Source of the DNA: Gaoshiqia sediminis
Lineage (GTDB): Bacteria; Bacteroidota; Bacteroidia; Bacteroidales; Prolixibacteraceae
Length of the DNA stretch: 64,000 nucleotides
Reading direction: 5' to 3'
Assembly (NCBI RefSeq): GCF_025907915.1
Contig: NZ_JAPAAF010000001.1
Coordinates: forward strand, 1 to 64,000
This document shows, piece by piece, positions 50,979 through 59,251 of this stretch (the stretch's first letter is position 1; the number at the start of each line of letters is the position of its first letter). The notes under the pieces were generated by a model. That model ran no database searches, was not told the origin of the DNA, and saw only the letters and a program-made list of their open reading frames with translations. A program made the position numbers and the translations under genes.

Positions 50979-51847
50979 ACAAGGATAACAAACAGATAAA
51001 ACAAAAGCCGGACGCTTGGAGCGATTTTGACCGGATGACCGGCAAGCTGTCCGTTTCCTGGGACGAGCCCAAAGAGGAAATCTGGCAACGGATGGCCCCG
51101 CAACTGGCCCGACCGGCATCCCGGCCAACCCGGATCTTGTGGATGCGCCCGGCATTTCGATTGGCTGTGGCTGCCATGCTGGTGTTGTTGATGGCCACGG
51201 GGACATTCATCCGATTCTACAGGGTGAGCGTTGAAACAGGTGTAGGGCAGCAGCAGCTGGTAACGTTGCCCGATGGCTCAATCATTCAGCTTAATGCCGG
51301 ATCTTCGCTGAATTATTACCCCTATTGGTGGGCGTTTTCGCGCGAGCTGGCTTTTAACGGCGAAGGTTATTTTGAAGTGGAAAAGGGGCGCCGGTTTTCG
51401 GTGGTGTCGGCCAAGGGGACAACTACGGTGTTGGGCACCAGCTTTACGGTTTTTGCCCGCGAAACGGCTTACCGGGTAGCTTGCCTAACCGGTAAGGTGA
51501 AGGTGGCCGATGCCAGCGGACAACACGAAGTTGTTCTCGAGCCTAACCAGAAGGTGGCCTGGCAGGAAGGCGGATTTTTGAAAACCGAAGCAAAACCCGC
51601 CGAAGAAACGGCCTGGACCCGGAACCAGTTTCTTTTCACCGGAACGCCCATTCAGGAGGTGTTCGACGAAATTGAACGTCAATATGGTGTGCAGATCAGC
51701 CATAGTTTACTGGCTGATTTTGAGTATGCCGGCAACTTCTCCCGGGAACTTTCGGTGGAGGAAGTGTTGAATTACGTTTGTAAGCCGTTTAATCTTAAAT
51801 TTGAAAAATTAGGGTCGAAACAGTACCGGGTCATAAAAAATGAATAA
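50975..51847 (+). CDS. FecR-type anti-sigma factor
   Basis: This 290-residue protein has a cytoplasmic N-terminal part (1-60), one membrane segment (about 61-80, FRLAVAAMLVLLMATGTFI), a FecR periplasmic domain (TLPDGSIIQLNAGSSLNY, LGTSFTVFA) and a C-terminal DUF4974/STN-like part (FDEIERQYGVQISHSLLADF). It would hold the ECF factor and release it on a signal from the TonB receptor encoded 6 bases downstream. It overlaps the sigma gene by four bases. Confidence 0.9.
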   Translation: MNKDNKQIKQKPDAWSDFDRMTGKLSVSWDEPKEEIWQRMAPQLARPASRPTRILWMRPAFRLAVAAMLVLLMATGTFIRFYRVSVETGVGQQQLVTLPDGSIIQLNAGSSLNYYPYWWAFSRELAFNGEGYFEVEKGRRFSVVSAKGTTTVLGTSFTVFARETAYRVACLTGKVKVADASGQHEVVLEPNQKVAWQEGGFLKTEAKPAEETAWTRNQFLFTGTPIQEVFDEIERQYGVQISHSLLADFEYAGNFSRELSVEEVLNYVCKPFNLKFEKLGSKQYRVIKNE

Positions 51848-51853
51848 ACCAAC

Positions 51854-54373
51854 GTGAGAAAATTTTTTCTGCTTGTTTGTTTGCTGGTTTCAGGCTTGTT
51901 GTCCCAGGGGCAGGAGGTGGAACTTGTTTTTCAGGATTATCCGCTGAACGAGGTTTTGCTGGAACTTCGCGACCGCTATAATCTTCAGTTTTCGTTTGAT
52001 GACGCCCGGCTCCGGAAATATCAGGTGACTGTAAGCCGGACATTTTCCAATCCGCAATCCGCGCTGGACCACCTGTTGAAAAACCTTCCCCTGACTTATG
52101 AAAAAGCCGGTGAGGTTTTTCTGATTTTTGACAAACTCGTTGTTGCGGAGCTGAAAAATTACCGGCTGGCCGGGCATTTTGCCGACCACGAAACCTCAGA
52201 AAGTCTTCCTTTTACACATGTCCTCATCAACGGACACGGGCTGATGACGGATCAAAAAGGCAACTTTTCCTTCGTGTCAAACACCGACAGCCTGTTCCGC
52301 TTGCAAGCTTCATATCTAGGGTATTATCAGCTTGATTCGTTGGTGCATGCCGGGACCGCACATCGGTTTTTGCTGGTTCCATCCACTTTCAGCCTGAAAG
52401 AGATTAAAGTGGAAGGAGCGCAGGTGGTGCGCACCTTGCAGGTTGGGTACACGCCCGGCGTTATGCGCCTGAACCACCAGATAGCCGGCAGGCTGCCGGG
52501 CTACGGCGACAACTCGGTGTTCAACCTGCTCAGGTTGCAACCGGGCATCCTGGCAGCCGGTGAACAGTCGAACGACCTGATCATACGCGGCAGCTACGAA
52601 GGGCAAAGCCAGGTGCTGTTTGACGGTTTTACCCTTTTCGGGATGAAAAATTTCAACGACAACATCAGCGCGGTCAACCCGTTTCTGGCCAAGGATATCC
52701 AGGTGATGAAAGGGGGTTTTGGCGCCGAACACGGCGAACGGGTTGGAGGGATCGTCAACATTACCGGAGCCGACGGCGATGTGGACGACACGCATCTCAG
52801 GCTGAACCTGAACAACATGACCCTGAACGGTTATTTCAGTGTGCCGGTTGGCGGGAAAGCAGCTTTGGTCATGGCGCTTCGGCAAACATATTACGAACTG
52901 TACGAGACCGGGCAAATCTCAATTGGCTCGCGCGGGCGTTCGGGCCGGGGCAACCTGGTTGACCGAAACCTTTATCCCGACTATAACTTCAGGGACCTGA
53001 ACCTGAAACTTTCGGGGAAAAGTGATGGAGGGGATAGTTACAGCATTAGCTTTTTGCAGGGAACCGACCGGTTTACTTACTCGCTCGAATTGTCCGGTCA
53101 GCAATCGAACCTGCTGTATGAGGATAAAGAAAATAACCTGCAAACCGGCTTGTCGGTCATTTATAACAAAGGATGGAAACGCGGGAACCGTTCGGAGCTG
53201 ACGCTGGCCTGGTCTGAACTGGAAAGCGAAGTAATCAACCTGAGGCAAACCGGGAGGCAACTGCCCGTTGACGGCGGTCGGGGGAGCGGCGGTCCCGGGG
53301 GCGGTTCCTGGCAAACCAGCGTGAATAACTTCAACCAGAATAAAATTGCCGAGGCGAAGGTGGCCCTGAAAAATCAGCTGGCAGTTTCAGCAACACAAAA
53401 TGTGGGGCTGGGCGGTGGCCTCTATTACAATCAGGTACATTTTGTGGAAGATTCGTTTCAGGTGAACTTAGTCCATCAGCAAATAGATGGTACCCGTCTG
53501 TTTGCTTATCTGGAAGACCAGGTTTCTTTTGGACCGCAATTTTCTTTCACAGCCGGTCTGCGTGCCGATTACCCGCTAAACATCGAAAAGACCTATCTGC
53601 AACCCCGGTTTTCGGCCTCGTGGGAAATGAATGATCATGCCAAAATGAACGGTGCCTGGGGCCTTTACCGGCAATACATTGCCCGCAGTTCGGTGATTGA
53701 CGAATTGGGCAACTACCGTTATTTGTGGGCGGTTTGCGACAATGAGGCCATTCCCGTGCAACAGTCGCAACATAGCTTGCTGGGCTTCACCTGGAACCGG
53801 AATGACTTTACATTTAGCGTGGAAGGCTACTACAAGCATACCACCGGACTGACCCGTTATGTGGAAGATGCCAACGTACGTAACTTGTATGAGGGTAAAA
53901 GCAAAAGTAAAGGGCTCGATTTTTTAATCCGGAAAGATTACCGCGGACATTCGTTTTGGGCAGCTTATACCCTTAGTCAAACGATGGAGCAGTTTGCTTA
54001 TTTTACGGCTGACGGCTGGCAGCGCGCCCTGCACGACCAGCGGCACGAGCTGAAAATGGCGGTCCTCTTTCAGCTCAAGCCTTTTTATTTGTCGGCCAAC
54101 TATGTTTACGGTTCCGGCTTCCCCGATCCGCTAGTGGAAAACAGCGAAAACTTCGAACGCGACTATCACCGGTTAGATGTGGCCGCCGTTTATCACCTGC
54201 CGATCAGACGATTTGCCCTGGAGGCCGGGGTTTCTGTGCTGAATGTGTTCAATTACGAAAACATCAAATACGCCAACTTCATCCGGGTGCCCGACGATCA
54301 GGATGCAACCGTAAACCTGCATGCCGAGGCTGTTCCGTTTACACCGACCATGTTTTTGAGCCTTTCATTCTGA
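51854..54373 (+). CDS. TonB-dependent outer-membrane receptor with signalling domain
   Basis: This 839-residue protein starts with GTG at 51854 and has a signal peptide (cut near SQGQ). An STN signalling domain (about 22-95, VFQDYPLNEVLLELRDRYNL) and a CarboxypepD_reg-like beta domain (about 105-190) follow. Next is the plug (NSVFNLLRLQPGILAAGEQ, LIIRGSYEGQSQVLFDG, KGGFGAEHGERVGGIVNI), then the beta-barrel, ending MFLSLSF. The barrel includes a Gly/Arg-rich loop (GGRGSGGPGGGS). No SusD-like gene follows, so the substrate is not obviously a glycan; siderophore or peptide uptake is possible. It closes the sigma/FecR/receptor unit. Confidence 0.92.
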   Translation: MRKFFLLVCLLVSGLLSQGQEVELVFQDYPLNEVLLELRDRYNLQFSFDDARLRKYQVTVSRTFSNPQSALDHLLKNLPLTYEKAGEVFLIFDKLVVAELKNYRLAGHFADHETSESLPFTHVLINGHGLMTDQKGNFSFVSNTDSLFRLQASYLGYYQLDSLVHAGTAHRFLLVPSTFSLKEIKVEGAQVVRTLQVGYTPGVMRLNHQIAGRLPGYGDNSVFNLLRLQPGILAAGEQSNDLIIRGSYEGQSQVLFDGFTLFGMKNFNDNISAVNPFLAKDIQVMKGGFGAEHGERVGGIVNITGADGDVDDTHLRLNLNNMTLNGYFSVPVGGKAALVMALRQTYYELYETGQISIGSRGRSGRGNLVDRNLYPDYNFRDLNLKLSGKSDGGDSYSISFLQGTDRFTYSLELSGQQSNLLYEDKENNLQTGLSVIYNKGWKRGNRSELTLAWSELESEVINLRQTGRQLPVDGGRGSGGPGGGSWQTSVNNFNQNKIAEAKVALKNQLAVSATQNVGLGGGLYYNQVHFVEDSFQVNLVHQQIDGTRLFAYLEDQVSFGPQFSFTAGLRADYPLNIEKTYLQPRFSASWEMNDHAKMNGAWGLYRQYIARSSVIDELGNYRYLWAVCDNEAIPVQQSQHSLLGFTWNRNDFTFSVEGYYKHTTGLTRYVEDANVRNLYEGKSKSKGLDFLIRKDYRGHSFWAAYTLSQTMEQFAYFTADGWQRALHDQRHELKMAVLFQLKPFYLSANYVYGSGFPDPLVENSENFERDYHRLDVAAVYHLPIRRFALEAGVSVLNVFNYENIKYANFIRVPDDQDATVNLHAEAVPFTPTMFLSLSF

Positions 54374-54400
54374 AATAGGGCCGGGCTTATCGCTTACGTC

Positions 54401-54421
54401 ATGCTGAACTTGTTTCAGCAT
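54401..54421. repeat. ATGCTGAA...TTCAGCAT hairpin, copy 2
   Basis: Identical to the 21 bases at 32649-32669, in the gap after the TonB receptor gene. It may act as a weak terminator here, but there is no T tract. Confidence 0.7.
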
Positions 54422-54621
54422 TTGTTGCATAATGTAGCTTTGTGTTTGTTGAGCAGAAATCCCTAACCGGTTAATTTATTTCCCATTATCACCACCTTTC
54501 AGAGTCACTTTCCTCCGAGTCTCCCGAAAAAAATGTAAAAATTTTTCGCATCAGGTAGGGTAAAAACCTTCCGGTGCGGTTAGCAATTGAAAAAAGATAA
54601 TTATACACCTTAAAACAAAAA

Positions 54622-55272
54622 ATGATGAAAGCATTCATGAAAACATTCGTATCCGCTGCTTTGGTACTTTTCATTTCAGTACCGGTATGGGCACAAACCG
54701 AAGAAGAACCCGTATTGGACAAGCAGCAAACCCGTACCCGCTTGCAGGATGGCACCGGTGACGGCACACCCGACCAAACGCGTCAGCAAGATCGCACCCA
54801 CGCTGACTTTGCCGCAGCACAACAAGGATTGTTTGCCGGACCAGGAGGAAATGGAAGTGAGTTCAGGGACGCACTGAGGGCAACTTTTACCGAAGAACAG
54901 CTGGCCATTTTGGAAAACCAGGAAATGACCCGCGAAGAAAAACGCGAGGCGTTGCAGGCCACCTTCACCGAAGAACAGTTGCAAATGATCGAGGCTCATC
55001 AGGAACTCCGGGCCGAACAACGAAACCAAATGGGAAAAGCCATGTCGGAAGGGCAGGCACAGCAGGTTCGCCAACGGATGCGTCAGGGAGGCAACAGCGA
55101 AAATGTAGAAGCCGTTCAGCAACAAGTACAGGAGCAAGTGCAGAACATGGTTCAGGAGCAGGTACAAAATGCTGCCCAGGAACAAGTGCAAAATGCTATC
55201 CAGGAGCAAGTTCGCCAACAAGCCGGTGAAAGCGGCGCCGGAAACCGCGGTGGTAAACGGGGCGGAAATTAA
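54622..55272 (+). CDS. exported Gln/Glu-rich protein
   Basis: This 216-residue protein has a signal peptide (LVLFISVPVWAQ, cut near 25). Two copies of an ATFTEEQL helix unit (about 88-95 and 112-119) follow, then a strongly Gln-rich region with repeats of QEQVQN (QQQVQEQVQNMVQEQVQNAA and on), and a basic Gly-rich end (GNRGGKRGGN). The TEEQL units recall LTxxQ proteins such as Spy/CpxP, but that likeness is weak. It probably resides in the periplasm. It lies between the TonB receptor and a beta-barrel gene and ends just before a terminator. Confidence 0.7.
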   Translation: MMKAFMKTFVSAALVLFISVPVWAQTEEEPVLDKQQTRTRLQDGTGDGTPDQTRQQDRTHADFAAAQQGLFAGPGGNGSEFRDALRATFTEEQLAILENQEMTREEKREALQATFTEEQLQMIEAHQELRAEQRNQMGKAMSEGQAQQVRQRMRQGGNSENVEAVQQQVQEQVQNMVQEQVQNAAQEQVQNAIQEQVRQQAGESGAGNRGGKRGGN

Positions 55273-55284
55273 CCCAATTCACAC

Positions 55285-55323
55285 AATCCCGCAGGCGAAT
55301 GAAACAGTCTGCGGGATTTTTAT
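55285..55323 (+). terminator. terminator after the Gln-rich protein gene
   Basis: AATCCCGCAG and CTGCGGGATT form a perfect 10-bp stem with a 14-base loop followed by T-rich sequence, 13 bases after the stop codon. Confidence 0.85.
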
Positions 55324-55362
55324 AAATTTTTGCATAACGATATTCTGTCAAGATCAATAAAC

Positions 55363-56265
55363 ATGAAGAAGCTTATCCTTATCCTATTTCTTGCCTTTTT
55401 AGTAGGACAGCAGTTATGTGCGCAAAAGCCGGAGAATTTGGACGAAGCCCGCATGGCGCGTATTGATTCGTTATTGAATGATTTGTTGTTTGGCGAAGAT
55501 GTTTCTGCTTACGCCCAAGGGCTCAAACAGAATTTTCAGTTTCTGTATTTACGCGCCAACTACGATACCAAAACGTATTTTGCCGGGCGCGAAATTGGCA
55601 ACGACCAGTACAATTTGTCAGGCCAGCTGTTTTACATGCACTCAAACGGTATTTTTGCCGGGGTTTCCGGAAGTTGGTACAGCCAGCTCGATCCGGGATA
55701 CCGAACTACCGTTCTGACTCTTGGCTACGGAAAGGGATTAAAAAAAGCGAAGTTTTTACGATATCGTTTTTCGTATGATTATTACTTGTTTAATAATGAC
55801 GATCCCGACTTCGACCCGCTCTACACCAGCGGCCTAAATACCGGTATTACCTTGAAAAGCAAATCGCTGGGTACCCGTTTTGATGCGGCTTTCTTGTTGG
55901 GAAAAGAAGTGAGCACACAGCTTTCGTGGGACTTTTATGCCTACCTGAACCTGGTGAAACTGGGCAAATACGACAAAATCCGCCTCGAACCGGAAGTGTC
56001 GCTGTCCTTTGGTACCGAAGCAGCCGCCTTTTCGTTGAGCGAGGTTTTGGTCGATCCGGTGACAAACGACGTGTACGACACGTATTATGAAGATGTATTC
56101 GGCCTGCTGAATGTGCAGCTTATTTTACCGTTGAATATTACGTATCGCAACTTCGATTTTGAAGTGTCATACCAGTACAATTTACCACGTACCCAAGGAG
56201 ATGCCTTGAGCTACCCGGAGAGTTCATCGTTCCGTTTGTCGCTCGGGTACATGTTTAGTTTGTAG
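55363..56265 (+). CDS. predicted outer-membrane beta-barrel protein
   Basis: This 300-residue protein starts at the ATG at 55363 (MKKLILILFLAFLVG) and has a signal peptide cut near LCAQ. After a short polar segment (MARIDSLLNDLLFGEDVSAY) it consists of alternating beta-strands (FLYLRANYDTKTYFAG, LSGQLFYMHSNGIFAGVSG, FRLSLGYMFSL at the end), typical of a small outer-membrane barrel. I recognise no specific family. The in-frame ATG at 55330 lies within the tail of the upstream terminator region and is less likely. Confidence 0.75.
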   Translation: MKKLILILFLAFLVGQQLCAQKPENLDEARMARIDSLLNDLLFGEDVSAYAQGLKQNFQFLYLRANYDTKTYFAGREIGNDQYNLSGQLFYMHSNGIFAGVSGSWYSQLDPGYRTTVLTLGYGKGLKKAKFLRYRFSYDYYLFNNDDPDFDPLYTSGLNTGITLKSKSLGTRFDAAFLLGKEVSTQLSWDFYAYLNLVKLGKYDKIRLEPEVSLSFGTEAAAFSLSEVLVDPVTNDVYDTYYEDVFGLLNVQLILPLNITYRNFDFEVSYQYNLPRTQGDALSYPESSSFRLSLGYMFSL

Positions 56266-56280
56266 GTCGGAATCACTGCA

Positions 56281-59004
56281 TTAATAATCGGCGTTGCGTC
56301 CCGAAATAGTCAGGTATTCCCGTAATAATTCGTTGAATTCATCAGCCTGCTTCAGTTCTTGGATGCTCTGTTTCATGCGGAACCGCCATTTGTGTCGCAC
56401 GTCGCTCGGGTAATTGATTTGTTCCAGGTGGGTTTGGTCCCAGCGAAGCAAGCCATCCATCGCAATTAAATCCTGAATGGGGAAGATGGTCCACATGGCC
56501 GGCGAATACAGGTGTTGGGCAATGATTTCTTTGCATACCCATGGCTCGGCAAAATAGGGCGCTTCTTCGTCGGGATGTCCCAGTTCGAGGTTGAAAAAGA
56601 GCTGCGTTTTTTCGCGGTCTTCCTCCCACCATCCCCGGATGGTCGGCATATCGTGGGTGCCCGTGGCGCAAACCGACAGGTATGGCGCTTGGTCCGGATG
56701 CGAAAAGCGAACCTTGGGATTCTTTGGCATCCGCTGAATTTCGAGGCTCAGGATGCCCAGCTCCGACATGGCTTTGGGCACGCAGGCCGGGATCATACCC
56801 AAATCTTCGCCGCACACCAGCATGTTACCTACCGATACAATCGACGGTAGTTTTTCCAAGCCCTTGCGGTACCAGAAATCTTCGTGACGTCTGAAATAAT
56901 AATCGTTGTAAAGCTTTTCGAGCCGTTCTTTTTTCCAATCTTCCAACTCGGCAAACGAGGTGGTTTTTACCATCGAAATGCGCGGGTGCCACTGGTCGTA
57001 GCCCGTGTTCACAAACAACACATTGGCTGCCAGCTCAAATAGGCCGTCCCTGATTTTTCGATTTTCATCATCCAGTTCTTCTTCTTCAATTCCGTTCAGA
57101 AAATGCTGGTTGATCTTTTTTTGCGTATTGAATTCTTTTTTCAGGCGATATTTCCAATTCCCCAAATCATCCAGATACTCATGAATGACGAGGTCGGTTT
57201 GTTCACCAAACAAGCGTTGCAGCAAATGATGGCGGATGTATGGCAGGGCAAAGCGTTCGTAGTCAAAAGCCAGGCCGTAGCTTTCAATTTCCTGCGCGGG
57301 CATCGGCAGGGCCGGGTTAAAATGTCCCAGCAAAGCTTCAACGGCATCAGACGGAACTTCCCAAATACGGAAAAAACCCAGAATGTGGTCGATCCGGTAG
57401 GTGTCGAAATAGTCGGCCATTTTCTGCATGCGTTTGATCCACCAGGCATAGCCGTCTTGGGCCATTTCGTCCCAATTGTAAGTGGGGAACCCCCAGTTTT
57501 GCCCCCTAACCGCAAAATCGTCAGGCGGTGCGCCAGCTTGGGCGTTTAGGTTGAACAGGTGCGGTTCGGTCCAGGCTTCCACGCTATTCGGGCTGATGCC
57601 AATCGGGATGTCGCCTTTCAGGACAATACCGTTTTCGCGGGCATACGAGGAAACTTCTTTTAATTGTTTATCCAGATGGTACTGAATGAAGTAATGCACG
57701 GCAATGTGTTCCCATATGTCTGATTTAGGGGAACATAACTGTTCGATTTTTTCTTTGTTATACGAGCTGAACTCTCCCCACTTTCTGAAATCGGGCGATT
57801 TCATTTTGTCGCGCAGATAAACAAAGGCAGCATAGGGAACCAGCCATTCTTTGTTGGCTTCAAAGAATTTCTTGTACGAGTTTGTTTTGAAAAGCTGTTC
57901 GCCGTCCTGATCGAAAATGAGCTTATAGTAACGCGATTTCAGCCGGTGAACCTCGGGATAATCCACATGGTTGAGTGAATTTAGCTGTTGCTGATGGGCG
58001 GTAAATTCGTTCATCAGGCTTTCGTCGTTCAATTTGCCGAGCTTTTCGAGGTTGAGGTATATCGGGTGCAGCGCCATCACCGAAACGGACTTGTAAGGAT
58101 ACGAATCGAGCCAGTTGTGCGAGGCAACGGTTTCGTTTACCGGAAGTACCTGCACCATTTTTAGTCCCACCTGTTTGGCCCAATCGATAAAACCGGTCAG
58201 GTCGTTAAATTCGCCCACGCCAAAGCTTTTCTCGCTGCGCAGGGAGAAAACGGGGACTGCCACACCGGCGCCTTTCCACAGGCCTACCGGAAAACGGAAA
58301 CTGTTGTCAACACGGGTGATGAGTGTTTTTTGCCCAAGCTTGCCAGGCGAAAAAAAAGCACGGTCGGCCCCTGCTTCCCAGGTTGCTACGGTTTGCTTGT
58401 CAAGGTCCCAGATGGCGTATTTGTAATAAACCGGAAAGTGCAGATCGGTAGCATTTACTTGCCCGGTCCACACCGGAAAATCATCGCCACAGTTGAGAAT
58501 CAGAGGCTGGCGTTCATCCCAATTACCCAGCACATCCTGATTACCCAGCACACAAACTTTATAGTTGGCGCTGATTCGAGGTACCGTAATTTTAAACTGT
58601 AACACAAAATCGGACTGAATTTCATGGACGGCTTGCCGGTTGCGTCCGGGTTTCATAATTACCCGGGTGAACGTATTCGTGTATAATGGTTTTTCTTTAG
58701 CCGGTGGGGCTTGCCACAGATCGTCCACTACCATCACGTTGTGCTTTTCGGGTTGCAGATCGATGAAATGGTTGCCGCCCCATTCCTCATGCCGGTTTCC
58801 CTGTTCATCCATCATCAGGTATTTGTATTCAACCCGTCCGGTTGTTTGCCCCATTTCGGTTGTAACATTCCAAATGCCATTTTCCTGATAGTTCATTTTC
58901 AGGGCTTGGCCTAAATTCCAGGCTCCAAACTGTTTCGATGATCCTGAAATAAAAATTTGCTGACCCGGAATGGTGTGGTAATGAAGGCTAAGAGTAACTC
59001 TCAT
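56281..59004 (-). CDS. malQ: 4-alpha-glucanotransferase with two CBM20 domains
   Basis: MalQ (GH77) transfers alpha-1,4-glucan segments in maltodextrin or glycogen metabolism. The 907-residue protein begins with two starch-binding CBM20 domains (about 1-100 and 130-230), followed by a GH77 catalytic domain carrying a large insertion. The nucleophile Asp is in FDTYRIDHILGFFRIWEVP near 535, the acid/base Glu in VCGEDLGMIP near 733 and the third Asp in TGTHDMPT near 785. This is the layout of plant DPE2, not of the shorter E. coli MalQ, and is usual in Bacteroidota. There is no signal peptide, so it is cytoplasmic. Confidence 0.94.
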   Translation of the reverse strand: MRVTLSLHYHTIPGQQIFISGSSKQFGAWNLGQALKMNYQENGIWNVTTEMGQTTGRVEYKYLMMDEQGNRHEEWGGNHFIDLQPEKHNVMVVDDLWQAPPAKEKPLYTNTFTRVIMKPGRNRQAVHEIQSDFVLQFKITVPRISANYKVCVLGNQDVLGNWDERQPLILNCGDDFPVWTGQVNATDLHFPVYYKYAIWDLDKQTVATWEAGADRAFFSPGKLGQKTLITRVDNSFRFPVGLWKGAGVAVPVFSLRSEKSFGVGEFNDLTGFIDWAKQVGLKMVQVLPVNETVASHNWLDSYPYKSVSVMALHPIYLNLEKLGKLNDESLMNEFTAHQQQLNSLNHVDYPEVHRLKSRYYKLIFDQDGEQLFKTNSYKKFFEANKEWLVPYAAFVYLRDKMKSPDFRKWGEFSSYNKEKIEQLCSPKSDIWEHIAVHYFIQYHLDKQLKEVSSYARENGIVLKGDIPIGISPNSVEAWTEPHLFNLNAQAGAPPDDFAVRGQNWGFPTYNWDEMAQDGYAWWIKRMQKMADYFDTYRIDHILGFFRIWEVPSDAVEALLGHFNPALPMPAQEIESYGLAFDYERFALPYIRHHLLQRLFGEQTDLVIHEYLDDLGNWKYRLKKEFNTQKKINQHFLNGIEEEELDDENRKIRDGLFELAANVLFVNTGYDQWHPRISMVKTTSFAELEDWKKERLEKLYNDYYFRRHEDFWYRKGLEKLPSIVSVGNMLVCGEDLGMIPACVPKAMSELGILSLEIQRMPKNPKVRFSHPDQAPYLSVCATGTHDMPTIRGWWEEDREKTQLFFNLELGHPDEEAPYFAEPWVCKEIIAQHLYSPAMWTIFPIQDLIAMDGLLRWDQTHLEQINYPSDVRHKWRFRMKQSIQELKQADEFNELLREYLTISGRNADY

Positions 59005-59251
59005 GGCTAATTCTTTTAACTGGTTAAAATGAACAGTTTCTGTGGAAGTTGATTGGGCTTACAAAAGATACGATAATTTACATCGAATCGCTTTGGTGAA
59101 AAATCAGTTTTTTTTGCTTTCTGATTATAAAACATGTAGCCGAAGATGGCTGGGCAGCCTGCTTGCATGAATTATTGAAAGCTGATATTTCCGTTTTGTT
59201 ATTAAACGACGAATATGTATTTTGTGTCCGCACACACTTAATCGATATGAA

